This document shows, one piece after another, positions 1-8,877 of a stretch of DNA of 64,000 nucleotides. The number at the start of each line of letters is the position of its first letter. Within the stretch, counting starts at the first letter, position 1. Under the pieces are notes generated by a model. That model worked only from the letters and a program-made list of their open reading frames with translations, was not told where the DNA came from and searched no databases. The DNA is from Paenibacillus pabuli NBRC 13638 (GTDB lineage Bacteria > Bacillota > Bacilli > Paenibacillales > Paenibacillaceae): the NCBI RefSeq assembly GCF_001514495.1, contig NZ_BCNM01000010.1, positions 1 through 64,000 on the forward strand. The letters are read 5' to 3'. A program made the translations under genes and the position numbers.

Positions 1-75
1 GCGGACGTGGCTCAGCGGTAGAGCATCGCCTTGCCAAGGCGAGGGTCGCGGGTTCGATTCCCGTCGTCCGCTCCA
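1..75 (+). tRNA. tRNA-Gly (anticodon GCC)
   Basis: Full cloverleaf. Acceptor bases 1-7 pair perfectly with 65-71, base 72 is the discriminator and CCA is encoded at 73-75. The anticodon loop TTGCCAA carries GCC, read as glycine. The gene starts at the first base of the window, so it may be the end of a longer tRNA array. Confidence 0.97.
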
Positions 76-81
76 AAATAT

Positions 82-155
82 GGCGCCATAGCCAAGTGGT
101 AAGGCACAGCTCTGCAAAAGCTTTATCCCCAGTTCGAATCTGGGTGGCGCCTCCA
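82..155 (+). tRNA. tRNA-Cys (anticodon GCA)
   Basis: Acceptor ggcgcca at 82-88 pairs with tggcgcc at 145-151, and CCA is encoded at 153-155. The anticodon loop CTGCAAA carries GCA, read as cysteine. Only six bases separate it from the upstream tRNA-Gly, so the two are presumably cotranscribed. Confidence 0.97.
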
Positions 156-163
156 GTATATAT

Positions 164-242
164 GCCGGCGTGGCGGAATGGCAGACGCGCTCGACTCAAA
201 ATCGAGTGGGAAACCGTGGAGGTTCGAGTCCTCTCGCCGGTA
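164..242 (+). tRNA. tRNA-Leu (anticodon CAA)
   Basis: Acceptor gccggcg at 164-170 pairs with cgccggt at 235-241, with a G-U closing pair. The anticodon loop CTCAAAA carries CAA (leucine, UUG codon), and there is an extended variable arm as expected of a class II tRNA. Unlike the two tRNAs before it, the CCA end is not encoded, so it must be added after transcription. Confidence 0.95.
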
Positions 243-247
243 TATCT

Positions 248-290
248 AATAGACCTACAAGTTGCTATTGCAACTTGTAGGTCTATTTTT
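248..290 (+). terminator. Terminator of the tRNA cluster
   Basis: A perfect inverted repeat of 18 bp (248-265 with 270-287) closes a four-base loop and runs into a T-rich tract. It lies just after tRNA-Leu and ends the tRNA transcript. Confidence 0.93.
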
Positions 291-494
291 ATTATTATAT
301 CACTTAAATTTGAATACAAAGATGCATTCTCTTGTATATTGACGTATCATTCAAATAGGTATATTGTAGATAAGTAAAGTCCTTTATTTTTTTGGTTTTA
401 TTAAAGATATAAGAGCTCTTTTAAGTTTCTTTTTTAATTGATTAAACCTTATTTTCGTAACCCTATCCTCTATAATAGAAAAGGAGTGAAGCAC

Positions 495-1412
495 ATGTCT
501 GAGAAAAAAGAAGCATCCAATTATTCTGAAATTTTATTCGATCTGGCTGTATGGGAGGAAGCATGGAAGAATCAATCGACAAGATCAAAACAGATGAGTT
601 TCTCATCGGATAATGAAGCATTTGAACGATGGGCCAAAGAATATCATCAACAGTCTTTTACTGAACAGGGAAAGCAAAGATCTGAACGCATCATAGGCTG
701 GATTGAAAATCAGGGCGTAGAATTCGAGGGTCTATCCATATTAGATATTGGAGCTGCCTCAGGCGTTTTTACGATTCCATTTGCGGAGAAAGGAGCTACA
801 GTTACAGCTGTAGAACCATCGGAACTGTTCCATTCATTAATGAAAGAGTCGATTCCTCCGTCCTTGCAATCCAGTATAGATTTCGTTTTAGAGCGGTTCG
901 AGGAAATATCGATTCAGGATAAGGGCTGGGAAAAGAAATATGACTTTGCATTTGCATCCATGTGCCCGGCGATGTCAGATTGGGAAACGATCGAACAAGC
1001 AATCAGTACTGCTCGAAAATATGTTTATATTAGCACGATGGCTGGGCCGAAAGAGCATACATTATTCGATGAGCTGAAAAAGGTACTGGGTGTTTATCCA
1101 CCATACATTGCTGGGGATATGGGTTATATACAACAGTTGCTGTACCTGAAAAATTATTCCTACACTACCTTGATCACTAAAGAAACAAATAATATTGAGA
1201 TGCCTGTTGAGGAAGTTGTCAATAAGCTTCAGGAATGGCTCAGCATGCACGAACTGCCAACGGATGAAGGATCACTTGCTGTGGCTGAAAAATATATTAG
1301 AGACACTTACAAAGATGGTGTGGTTAAGTTCTCAAGAGGTGGGAAGTTCGGTAAAATTCTGATTCAATTGGATCAGCCGAACATGAAAGGGATGCCCACG
1401 AAAGAGAAGTAA
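495..1412 (+). CDS. Class I SAM-dependent methyltransferase
   Basis: A 305-residue protein. A glycine-rich motif I (LDIGAASGVF) followed by an acidic residue at the end of strand 2 (VTAVEPSE) defines a Rossmann-fold class I S-adenosylmethionine-dependent methyltransferase. The substrate cannot be told from sequence. The start at 495 is chosen because AAGGAGTG lies six bases upstream; an earlier in-frame ATG at 438 has no ribosome binding site. The gene stands alone between the tRNA cluster and a convergent AraC regulator gene. A TATAAT-like hexamer at 471-476 would leave almost no leader, so the promoter is unclear. Confidence 0.85.
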   Translation: MSEKKEASNYSEILFDLAVWEEAWKNQSTRSKQMSFSSDNEAFERWAKEYHQQSFTEQGKQRSERIIGWIENQGVEFEGLSILDIGAASGVFTIPFAEKGATVTAVEPSELFHSLMKESIPPSLQSSIDFVLERFEEISIQDKGWEKKYDFAFASMCPAMSDWETIEQAISTARKYVYISTMAGPKEHTLFDELKKVLGVYPPYIAGDMGYIQQLLYLKNYSYTTLITKETNNIEMPVEEVVNKLQEWLSMHELPTDEGSLAVAEKYIRDTYKDGVVKFSRGGKFGKILIQLDQPNMKGMPTKEK

Positions 1413-1444
1413 TCATACGAGTAGCATTCCATTATACATCGGAG

Positions 1445-1474
1445 TTGAAAGGGAGTAGCACTGCTCCCTTTCAA
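1445..1474. terminator. Hairpin between convergent genes, possible terminator
   Basis: Perfect 11-bp inverted repeat with an 8-base loop, between the stop of the methyltransferase gene and the stop of the convergent AraC regulator gene. The T-run after it is poor, so termination efficiency is uncertain. Confidence 0.5.
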
Positions 1475-1571
1475 TATGGTCATATATGGAACAACGTTCT
1501 ATGGTAAGCGACATTAACTTATTCCATAACTAGCCTCCGTTTATTACATCCTCAAAAGTCCTGTTTCTTCT

Positions 1572-3953
1572 TCAAGGAAACAGATCAGCTTTCTGCTTAC
1601 GCTCTCTGTATTGTCCAGGCGTAATCCCTTCCCATTTTCGAAAAGAACGAATAAAGTTCTGTGGGTTATTATAACAAAGCCGTGCGGCGATATCCTTGAC
1701 CGTTAGGTCGCTTTCATCCAGCCACTTTTTAGCCATACTGAAGCGGTACTTCGTCAGATACTCACTGAATGCACAGCCTATTTCTTTACGGAACACACTA
1801 CTTAGATAGTTTGCATTGTAGTGAAGTCTTGATGCGCATTCCTCCAAAGTCAGATCTTTATCGTACTCTTGTTTAATCATGGCAATCATTTTCTCGGATA
1901 TATGTTGATATTGAGCATACTGTCTTTCCTTTAATATGAGAATAATCGGTGTGATGATATTTCCGTTAAACCAATGTTCTACCTCGGCAGCATACTGTAG
2001 AGCGTGAAGTTCATTGAAAATTGATCCATGGCCTTGGGAGATCTGTCCCAGTCGTATACCGGATTCCTGCATCATCTGCAAAATATGTGTCAGCAATCGG
2101 TTAAGCGCTACCTGATATTCTTCTGGTGTACATTCTACGCCAAACAGTACTTCAAGCAACTGGTGCAGAAGAGAGGAGGCACGAGCTTCATCTGCGTTTT
2201 GGATAGCCCGTATGAGCGTATATTCCAGTGATTCGGGATATGACGGTGACCAATGGGATGTACGATGATCCATTGCTTCAAATTGAAAGATGATGCCTGT
2301 GCCCAGTTTCATTCGGTGCTTGAGCGCTTCAAGGGCCTCCGTATAAGCTTGCGATATGTGAAACAGGGAGGCGTGGGGCTGACTAAATCCAATGCTCACT
2401 TGAAGATTAAGGATCTTACTGATCTGATGTTGAAGTTGTTCCGTTAATGTATACAGATGCTGTGAAAAACGAACATGATCTTTTTCAGTGGTACCGATGA
2501 TCGTCACGACGGCATGTTCATATACAACGGGAAGCAGTTGTTGTTCAGCAAGTATGCTCTCCTCCAGTATATTTTGAATGGCGAATAGCAGAAGATCCCG
2601 ATCCTTGGTATTATATTTGGTTTGATTCAAGAAATCTGCCTGTACGGTCACAACGGCTATTTGTTGCCATTCTCGAAGATGTGATTCATAGCCATATTCT
2701 TTCAGCGTATCATGAATAGTGGCTGGTGCATTTTTGCCCAGAAGCAGGTTGATTAGAAAATGAGTGTGAATCTGCAACTTATACTGATTTAATTTGTTTT
2801 CAAGTTGAGATTGGGATGCGGATAGTTGTGAAACGCCAGCTCTGATTTGCTCGAATTCATCCATATGAAACATAGAACTGGTTTTAAAATGTCCTTTGGA
2901 CCATCGTCTGTCACCGAGTTGTATAAGAAGTTTACGAATTGGGATATGCATTCGCCTCGACCCTACCCATGAGAGCAGTAGTGAAAGCAATAGCATGGCG
3001 ATGCTGATGTACATGGTGTGCAACCCGATCTGAACATACTCATGGGTTAGGATGTTTGTAGGCGAAATGAGAATATAGGTCCAGCCTTTTAGAGAAGAAT
3101 GCGTATAGGACAACAAGTAATCAGTATCTGCAATACGTACCTCACGTTGACCTGAAGAGGCAGCGAACTCACGCTTAGATAACAAACTACTAAAGTTGTC
3201 CCTCGAATCGTTATCCCGTATTCCTGCAGCAGACATGGGCTGTCCAATATAACCGGGATCGGGATGAACCATAATCCGCTGTTCACGATTCAGAATAATA
3301 AGTCCAGCGGCAGAACTGTCCATTGGGTCTTCTTCCATTGGTTTTTGCAGTGAACATGCAGGAATTCCAGCAATTAGAGCTGTATCGGAAGATGCATATA
3401 CATGGGGTATCGATCTGGCAAGTGCAATATGATAGATGCATCCTGAATTCATTATGCGCTCCTCGTTGTTAAATATGGAGGAGGGGATGAGCTGCCAACC
3501 GGAAGTGAGCGTGTTCGATAACAAGTCCTTCATGGGAAGAGTCAAGGGAAAATTAGTATTAAGATATAGTCCAGCATGATCGATAAGCCAATCCTGGGTC
3601 TGATTTACGAGTGTAATATCCATTAAAGGCTCCCATGACCTCATATTCTTGAATTCAGTCTGTAACTTCTCAGCAAACAAAGGGCCGGTGCCTTGGACCG
3701 ATGATGATGAAGTTAGCGAATGGAGGGTATCCGGTGACCGAACCGCCTGATCGAGCATATAGCTTACGGTTGCAAGTTTATGCTCCACATTGGTTTGCAT
3801 TTGGATTAACAGTTGTTGATTGGCTTGAGCACGATGCAGCTCTGATTGTTTCGAAGAATAGATAAAAGCAGCGATTCCCGTCAACAGAATGGGGAGGGTA
3901 CTTAACAAGATTCCGAACACTATCATTTTATGTAAATAGCTGAATGATCGCAC
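1572..3953 (-). CDS. Membrane-anchored AraC family regulator with extracellular sensor
   Basis: A 793-residue protein. It begins with a membrane segment (residues about 10-30), followed by roughly 270 residues of extracytoplasmic Cache-like sensor and a second membrane segment (MYISIAMLLLSLLLSWV). A long cytoplasmic linker follows, and a C-terminal AraC/XylS pair of helix-turn-helix units (LTLEECASRLHYNANYLSSV and LTVKDIAARLCYNNPQNFIR). This one-component layout resembles YesS-type proteins, which usually control carbohydrate uptake or breakdown. No transporter gene lies beside it in the window, so the regulon is unknown. A catabolite-response-like site lies 43 bp upstream of the start. Confidence 0.88.
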   Translation of the reverse strand: MRSFSYLHKMIVFGILLSTLPILLTGIAAFIYSSKQSELHRAQANQQLLIQMQTNVEHKLATVSYMLDQAVRSPDTLHSLTSSSSVQGTGPLFAEKLQTEFKNMRSWEPLMDITLVNQTQDWLIDHAGLYLNTNFPLTLPMKDLLSNTLTSGWQLIPSSIFNNEERIMNSGCIYHIALARSIPHVYASSDTALIAGIPACSLQKPMEEDPMDSSAAGLIILNREQRIMVHPDPGYIGQPMSAAGIRDNDSRDNFSSLLSKREFAASSGQREVRIADTDYLLSYTHSSLKGWTYILISPTNILTHEYVQIGLHTMYISIAMLLLSLLLSWVGSRRMHIPIRKLLIQLGDRRWSKGHFKTSSMFHMDEFEQIRAGVSQLSASQSQLENKLNQYKLQIHTHFLINLLLGKNAPATIHDTLKEYGYESHLREWQQIAVVTVQADFLNQTKYNTKDRDLLLFAIQNILEESILAEQQLLPVVYEHAVVTIIGTTEKDHVRFSQHLYTLTEQLQHQISKILNLQVSIGFSQPHASLFHISQAYTEALEALKHRMKLGTGIIFQFEAMDHRTSHWSPSYPESLEYTLIRAIQNADEARASSLLHQLLEVLFGVECTPEEYQVALNRLLTHILQMMQESGIRLGQISQGHGSIFNELHALQYAAEVEHWFNGNIITPIILILKERQYAQYQHISEKMIAMIKQEYDKDLTLEECASRLHYNANYLSSVFRKEIGCAFSEYLTKYRFSMAKKWLDESDLTVKDIAARLCYNNPQNFIRSFRKWEGITPGQYRERKQKADLFP

Positions 3954-3995
3954 AAGTCCACTCCTAACGAATGAATTAGTAACACTTTCTATTTT

Positions 3996-4009
3996 AGTAA
4001 ACGCTTACA
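3996..4009 (-). promoter_or_regulatory. cre-like operator (CcpA type)
   Basis: Read on the minus strand the site is TGTAAGCGTTTACT. It fits the Bacillus catabolite-response consensus TGWAANCGNTNWCA at all but the last base. It lies 43 bp before the start of the AraC regulator gene, where a promoter is expected, so carbon-catabolite repression of that gene is likely. Inferred from sequence only. Confidence 0.65.
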
Positions 4010-4443
4010 TATAGAACAATCTAAATTTTGTTTATTTGGATAAAAAAGTAATAAATATCAGAGTGGAAATCAGTGAAGAGCATGTCGGGAGTGTATTTCA
4101 GGACTTTTTAGCTTTAATCGAGAGCGACATATGGGAAACCTCAGTCTGGGGAACACGTAGATAAGAGGTATGGACGTCATATTCTTACGGGGTGTCCTGG
4201 GTTTGAATAAGGGGAATAAGACACAGCCAAGGCCTTTATTCCGTGCAGTGGCCAATGGTCTGACCCAAGGACAGTCAAAGGTCCAACCTGTTCCCCGACC
4301 TGAGTCTAGGATGAAAAACCGTCCACGGTCTGTTTTGAAAAGCCGCAGTTTCCCCTAGAATAAGGACATAAGGTTAAACAAGAAACAAACGAACAAACAA
4401 ACCAACCAAAATGAACGAACCGAAAGGGTGGTGAACAACAATT
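4010..4443 (+). other. Long intergenic leader before the Lia/Psp locus
   Basis: No convincing gene in this stretch. The last 70 bases (about 4377-4426) are almost free of T and made of short AAAC, GAAC and ACCA repeats, which would give an unstructured RNA leader just before the first gene. Upstream are many short G- and C-rich blocks that can pair (for example ggac with gtcc around 4270-4287). A strong promoter is not obvious; a LiaR-controlled promoter would be expected here. Confidence 0.4.
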
Positions 4444-4752
4444 ATGAGATGGAATAAAGGAAATGGCTGGGCGGTTGTACTGATTGCGCTGGGTGCACTC
4501 CTCCTCTTCGGAAAGTTAACTCCTCTACTGGGACACTTAATGGGTTATCTGATTCCGATCCTGATGATTGCACTTGGATATTACGGAGTTAAACGAGGAA
4601 ATGTACTGCTTGGATGGATTGTGCTCTTCATCGGTATCCTTTCCCTACTGGGCAAACTGGCCTGGTTGATCGGACCGATCATCGCAATCGGGTTAATCAT
4701 CTTCGGATTCTCCATGTTGAGTAATAATCGCAGTCGTCGTGGCCGTTACTAA
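4444..4752 (+). CDS. LiaI-like small membrane protein
   Basis: A 102-residue protein made almost entirely of hydrophobic segments: four predicted membrane helices with short basic connectors and a basic tail (NNRSRRGRY). The fold resembles LiaI and the N-terminal membrane domain of LiaF. In Bacillus subtilis LiaI is a membrane anchor for the PspA-like protein LiaH. Here the gene is first in the locus and is followed after 34 bp by pspA, which supports the same role. A GGTGGTGA element precedes the ATG. Confidence 0.72.
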   Translation: MRWNKGNGWAVVLIALGALLLFGKLTPLLGHLMGYLIPILMIALGYYGVKRGNVLLGWIVLFIGILSLLGKLAWLIGPIIAIGLIIFGFSMLSNNRSRRGRY

Positions 4753-4786
4753 GCTTTCACGATCATGAAAAGGAGGACAGAATAAA

Positions 4787-5458
4787 ATGAGTGTATTTCG
4801 TCGAATGCGGGATATTACCGTAGCTACTTTAAACGAACATTTGGAGCAAAGTCAGGATCCAGTCAAACTAATTGATCAGTTTCTGGTCTCGACCCGCCAA
4901 GACATCGGTGAAGCCGAGAAGCTTCGTCATCAATATGCAAGTCATACCAGACAAATGAAACAACAAGCGGATCAGGCAGCTGGTATGGTACACAAACGGG
5001 AAGAACAAGCTTCCATGGCTCTGAAGGCAGGGGAGGAGCACTTAGCCAAGCTTGCTTTGCAGGAGAAAATTCTCCACGAGGAAAAAATGGAGCAATACAA
5101 TGAATTGTACGCACAAAGCAATGCGGCTTTACAGGAACTGGACGAACAGATCGACCAGCTGAAAGTAGAGTATCAAAATGTATACAGCAAACGCCAATAT
5201 TACTACGCTCGTATGCAGACGATTCAACTGCAGCAACGAATGAATCAGAGGGGTCACTACAACGGGCAGAACGTACCTCGTATGTTCAACCGATTGGATG
5301 ATCAGGTATCTGATCTGGAATATGAGGCACAAAGTCTCCGGGATTTGCGGCGAATGAGTCAGGATGGGGCAGGAACAACGGGTACCATGTCATCCTCTAC
5401 GCTGGACAAAGAACTGGAACGGCTGAAGCAAAAGCTGAACAATGACAGAAAGGAGTAG
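4787..5458 (+). CDS. PspA/LiaH family phage-shock protein, first copy
   Basis: A 223-residue PspA/IM30 family protein. It starts with the amphipathic helix typical of the family (MSVFRRMRDITVATLNEHLE), then a long coiled coil (about residues 25-150) and a shorter C-terminal helical part. PspA proteins polymerise on stressed membranes and protect them. It is the first of two pspA genes in this locus. AAAAGGAGG lies just upstream of the ATG, and the next gene (pspC) starts four bases after the stop, so the two are cotranscribed. Confidence 0.92.
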   Translation: MSVFRRMRDITVATLNEHLEQSQDPVKLIDQFLVSTRQDIGEAEKLRHQYASHTRQMKQQADQAAGMVHKREEQASMALKAGEEHLAKLALQEKILHEEKMEQYNELYAQSNAALQELDEQIDQLKVEYQNVYSKRQYYYARMQTIQLQQRMNQRGHYNGQNVPRMFNRLDDQVSDLEYEAQSLRDLRRMSQDGAGTTGTMSSSTLDKELERLKQKLNNDRKE

Positions 5459-5462
5459 ACAC

Positions 5463-5699
5463 ATGAATAAACTATACCGCTCATCGCGTAATCGTATGCT
5501 GACGGGTTTGATCGGCGGCATTTCTGAAAATCTTGGATTTAGCTCCACGCTGCTGCGTATCATTTTTTTCATCAGCATCTTCGCTACGGGAGGTACATCA
5601 TTGCTGATCTACTTCATCGCTGCATTGGTAGTGCCAAAAGAATCCTATCATGCTGATCCATACGCTTATGGTGCGGATCACGTAAGAGGATACAAGTAA
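5463..5699 (+). CDS. PspC domain membrane protein, first copy
   Basis: A 78-residue protein that is essentially one PspC domain: a basic N terminus (KLYRSSRNRMLTGLIGGI), then hydrophobic helices ending in the family signature [14 protein letters not shown]. PspC proteins sit in the membrane and help sense or relay envelope stress. The ATG at 5463 is preceded by GAAAGGAG, which lies over the end of pspA; earlier in-frame starts overlap pspA and lack a site. The following gene encodes a longer protein with a nearly identical domain. Confidence 0.9.
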   Translation: MNKLYRSSRNRMLTGLIGGISENLGFSSTLLRIIFFISIFATGGTSLLIYFIAALVVPKESYHADPYAYGADHVRGYK

Positions 5700-5716
5700 A
5701 CGAAAGGAGCAAGCAC

Positions 5717-6217
5717 ATGAGCAAATTATACCGCTCAACGCGTGACCGGATGCTGACAGGATTGTGTGGTGGGATATCCGAGTCGATCGGCATGGATTCA
5801 ACCTTGCTGCGTATCATCTTCGTCATCAGTATCTTTGTAACTGGCGGCACGTCGTTGTTAATCTACTTTATCGCAGCATTGGTGGTGCCCAAAGAGCCAT
5901 ATCCACCTTATGATCCATACGGCTACGGTCCAGGCCCTGGTGCTGGCGGAGGATACAATAACTTTGATCACGAGCCGCCAAGAGGTCCTTTCCAAAACAA
6001 CCGTAATCAAGGCCCTGGAAACTTCGGTCCTGGTCCAGGATACAACAACAGACCTCAGTCTGGTCCGCGTTCTTATGACAACAACGCCTATGGAGCCGGC
6101 TCACAGCAAGAAAGTGAACTGGATTCCATGATGAAAGATATTGAGAAAAAAGCACTGAAAAAAGAAGTTGAAGAGCTTCGCCAAAAATTATCTCGTTACG
6201 AGAAGGGAGAAAAGTAA
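5717..6217 (+). CDS. PspC domain protein with disordered linker and coiled-coil tail
   Basis: A 166-residue protein. Residues 1-60 form a PspC domain almost identical to the gene before it ([32 protein letters not shown]). Then comes about 70 residues of low complexity rich in Gly, Pro, Asn and Tyr ([12 protein letters not shown] and similar repeats), then a charged coiled-coil tail (residues about 135-166). The linker looks intrinsically disordered; the tail could bind the PspA coiled coil. The stop is followed one base later by the ATG of the second pspA, with the ribosome site inside this gene. Confidence 0.87.
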   Translation: MSKLYRSTRDRMLTGLCGGISESIGMDSTLLRIIFVISIFVTGGTSLLIYFIAALVVPKEPYPPYDPYGYGPGPGAGGGYNNFDHEPPRGPFQNNRNQGPGNFGPGPGYNNRPQSGPRSYDNNAYGAGSQQESELDSMMKDIEKKALKKEVEELRQKLSRYEKGEK

Positions 6218-6218
6218 A

Positions 6219-6926
6219 ATGGGAGTATTTAAACGGATTAAGGATATGACGAAAGCGTCGGTAAATGATATGTTGGATAAAGTGGAAGACCCTATTGTAA
6301 TGTTGAATCAGTACTTGCGTGACATGGAGGCTGAAATTCATGAGGCCGAGGTAACGGTTGCCAAACAAATGGCGAACGAGCGCCGCATGAAACAACGTCT
6401 AGACGAAGCAGAGCGTACATCGGTACAGCGGGAATCCCAGGCAGAAGCTGCACTGGCTAATGGTCAGGAAGAAGTGGCACGCAAATTGCTGGAAGAGAAA
6501 ATCTATTTTGATCAAAAAATTACGGAGTACCGTGAACTTCATGCACAGTCCGAAGCCCAAGCGAAAGATCTGCTGCAACAGCTGCATGACATGAAGGATG
6601 AGTTCTACAAAATGCGTAACAAACGCAATGAACTCGTATCCCGTGCACAAATGGCGAAAGCTAAAAAACAAATGTCTCAAATCAACAGCTTGCACTCCAT
6701 CGAGAGTGGTGGCGCATCCCTTGGATTCCATCGCATGGAAGAGAAAATCATGCAAATGGAAGCGGAAGCTGATGTGATCCGGGCACCTTATCGTAATACA
6801 CAATCTACCTACACTAATCCTGTAGATACGGAAAAGCAATTCAAAGTGGACCAACAACTGCAAGCATTGAAAAACAAAATCGGCAATGGTTCCAAAAATG
6901 AAACGGGCGGTACTTCAAAAGAATAA
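6219..6926 (+). CDS. PspA/LiaH family phage-shock protein, second copy
   Basis: A 235-residue PspA/IM30 family protein with an N-terminal amphipathic helix ([20 protein letters not shown]), a characteristic early [10 protein letters not shown] segment and a long coiled coil. It is clearly diverged from the first PspA of the locus. The start at 6219 is set by AGAAGGGAG upstream; in-frame ATGs inside pspC are not needed. It ends about 150 bp before liaF. Confidence 0.92.
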   Translation: MGVFKRIKDMTKASVNDMLDKVEDPIVMLNQYLRDMEAEIHEAEVTVAKQMANERRMKQRLDEAERTSVQRESQAEAALANGQEEVARKLLEEKIYFDQKITEYRELHAQSEAQAKDLLQQLHDMKDEFYKMRNKRNELVSRAQMAKAKKQMSQINSLHSIESGGASLGFHRMEEKIMQMEAEADVIRAPYRNTQSTYTNPVDTEKQFKVDQQLQALKNKIGNGSKNETGGTSKE

Positions 6927-7074
6927 CTGTTCGCTCAGCAGACAATATGATATTCTATAAATCGTGAATAAAGAACGGTTTGTAGAACAAAAGTTAAGCC
7001 ATACAGGTGTTCAATGCCTGATATGGCTTTTCCGTCGAATAGGAAAGATCAACTACAGAGGAGGTGCGGCAGAG

Positions 7075-7722
7075 ATGAATAAAAAAGGTCAATGGCTTGC
7101 AGTGATTATCATTGTCATCGGCATGTTGATGTTACTGAATCGAAATATAAACCTGCTGACCGTCGCCGCACTGATACTGTTAACGATAGGTATGGTTCAA
7201 GTTCGTAAGGGAGACACCCACAAAGGATATCGATATCTGGGTATCGGTGCAGCATTGCTGCTGCTTGATAACTTGATGATTGTTTTTCTGATAGTACTGG
7301 CTTCACTGGCTTATTTTTATTCCAAAAACAAAAAGATTCATTTAGATGGGAATGTCATGCGTAAGCAAAACTTCATGGCTCGGTACTATTGGGATCAGGC
7401 ACCATGGACATTGCGTAGTATGAGCTTATGGCATGCCATGGGTGAAATCAATGCAGATCTATCACTTTCCCTCCCGGAAGAGAAACAAACGATTGTACTT
7501 TTGCAGGGGATTATGGGGAATGTACGTCTGACACTGCCTGAGGATTATGGTGTTGAAATTGAGGCATCGGTACTCTTTGGACGGATTAGCCTGAACGGAG
7601 AGCAGGATAGTGGCATGATGAACAAATTGGTATGGAGAACTCCTGGATACGAATCCAGTGAACATAAAGCAAAATTTGTCATTTCGTATATTGTTGGCGA
7701 CCTAAACATCAGTAATCCGTAA
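7075..7722 (+). CDS. liaF: LiaF-like regulator of the Lia two-component system
   Basis: A 215-residue protein. The first 85 residues hold several membrane helices; the C-terminal part is a beta-rich LiaF/DUF2154 domain (residues about 115-215, with GEINADLSLSLPEEKQ and GNVRLTLPEDYGVEIEA). In Bacillus LiaF inhibits signalling by the LiaS kinase until cell-wall antibiotics or membrane damage release it. Its position directly before liaS and liaR supports the assignment. The ATG at 7075 follows GAGGAGG; earlier starts have no such site. Confidence 0.88.
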   Translation: MNKKGQWLAVIIIVIGMLMLLNRNINLLTVAALILLTIGMVQVRKGDTHKGYRYLGIGAALLLLDNLMIVFLIVLASLAYFYSKNKKIHLDGNVMRKQNFMARYYWDQAPWTLRSMSLWHAMGEINADLSLSLPEEKQTIVLLQGIMGNVRLTLPEDYGVEIEASVLFGRISLNGEQDSGMMNKLVWRTPGYESSEHKAKFVISYIVGDLNISNP

Positions 7723-7755
7723 TAAGTTAAATAGGTGAAGAAAGGAGGAGCCCGG

Positions 7756-8877
7756 ATGAAGACAAAACGACATACCGACATGGTAACCCGAAGTATGGGT
7801 GAAGGGGTCCTCCTTGTTTTCATTGTGCTCGCCGTGATTTTGTATGTATTGTATACATATGGTTACCTGGCCCCTTTTGCAGGCTGGAGGCATCTGATTC
7901 AATCGGGTCTGGCATTACTGCTGCTCCTGATCGGTATGGGGGCAGTCTTCGGATTTTATCAAAGTTACCGGGTTAAACGCAGGCTTGAACTGTTGCGAGA
8001 GACACTGCTTCAATGGGAAAAGGGTTCACTATCACGTACCGTGCCGGACCTTGGTATTGACGATGTCGGCCGATTAAGTGAGCAGCTTGGTCGTATCGGC
8101 AAAAAGTGGGAGGATCAGGTCTCTTCGCTGCAAAGACTGTCTACGAATAACGCGCAGCTCGCTGAACAGGCCAGAATAACAGCCATTGTGGAAGAGAGGC
8201 AGCGACTTGCACGAGAACTGCATGATGCAGTATCACAGCAGTTATTTGCCATTTCCATGACAGCAACAGCGGTTGGCCGGAAGATGGAAACAGATTTTGA
8301 ACGGGCCAAGAGGCAGATCGCTTTGATTGAAGAGATGGCATCGGTTGCCCAGTCCGAGATGCGTGCATTGCTGTTGCATTTGCGACCCGTCTATCTGGAA
8401 GGAAAACATCTGGAACAAGGTCTGCGTGATCTTGTAATGGAACTGAAAACGAAGGTACCTATGGATATTGTGCTTGAAATGGATGAGGACATTCATCTGA
8501 TCAAAGGCATTGAGAACCATCTGTTCCGTATTATACAGGAAGCGATGTCCAATACATTACGGCATGCCAAAGCGGAGAAAATGGAAATCCGGCTTCAGCG
8601 CCGTACAGATGCGATTCGGGTACTCATTCGAGATGATGGTCAAGGCTTTGACCTGGATGAAAATAAGCAAGCTTCCTATGGCCTGGCTAATATGCGTGAA
8701 CGTGTCACTGAAATTGGGGGAGCTATACAATTTGTAACAGCGCCAGGTAAGGGAACGCGGATTGAGATTACGATACCTTTGATGAGCGATGAAAGCGAGG
8801 AAGAACATGTCAATAGAAACGGGAATAGAAACGGAGACGGAAGCGGAAACGTCGATCAAAGTGCTGCTCGTGGATGA
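7756..8877 (+). CDS. liaS: LiaS-like sensor histidine kinase
   Basis: A 373-residue membrane histidine kinase. Two membrane helices near the N terminus enclose a very short outside loop, as in intramembrane-sensing kinases. A linker follows, then a HisKA_3 dimerisation domain ([11 protein letters not shown], phospho-acceptor His156) and an ATPase domain ([24 protein letters not shown]). The start at 7756 is chosen for the strong AAAGGAGG eight bases upstream; an in-frame GTG at 7735 is weaker. The last 24 codons overlap liaR and encode an Asn/Gly-rich low-complexity tail. Confidence 0.92.
   Translation: MKTKRHTDMVTRSMGEGVLLVFIVLAVILYVLYTYGYLAPFAGWRHLIQSGLALLLLLIGMGAVFGFYQSYRVKRRLELLRETLLQWEKGSLSRTVPDLGIDDVGRLSEQLGRIGKKWEDQVSSLQRLSTNNAQLAEQARITAIVEERQRLARELHDAVSQQLFAISMTATAVGRKMETDFERAKRQIALIEEMASVAQSEMRALLLHLRPVYLEGKHLEQGLRDLVMELKTKVPMDIVLEMDEDIHLIKGIENHLFRIIQEAMSNTLRHAKAEKMEIRLQRRTDAIRVLIRDDGQGFDLDENKQASYGLANMRERVTEIGGAIQFVTAPGKGTRIEITIPLMSDESEEEHVNRNGNRNGDGSGNVDQSAARG

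Noticed and set aside
4170..4358. Plus-strand frame of 62 codons before the Lia locus
   Set aside because: No ribosome site; amino-acid make-up is random-like and basic. Treated as leader sequence.
5868..6395. Minus-strand frame of 175 codons across pspC and pspA
   Set aside because: Antisense to two well-supported genes; no start signal.
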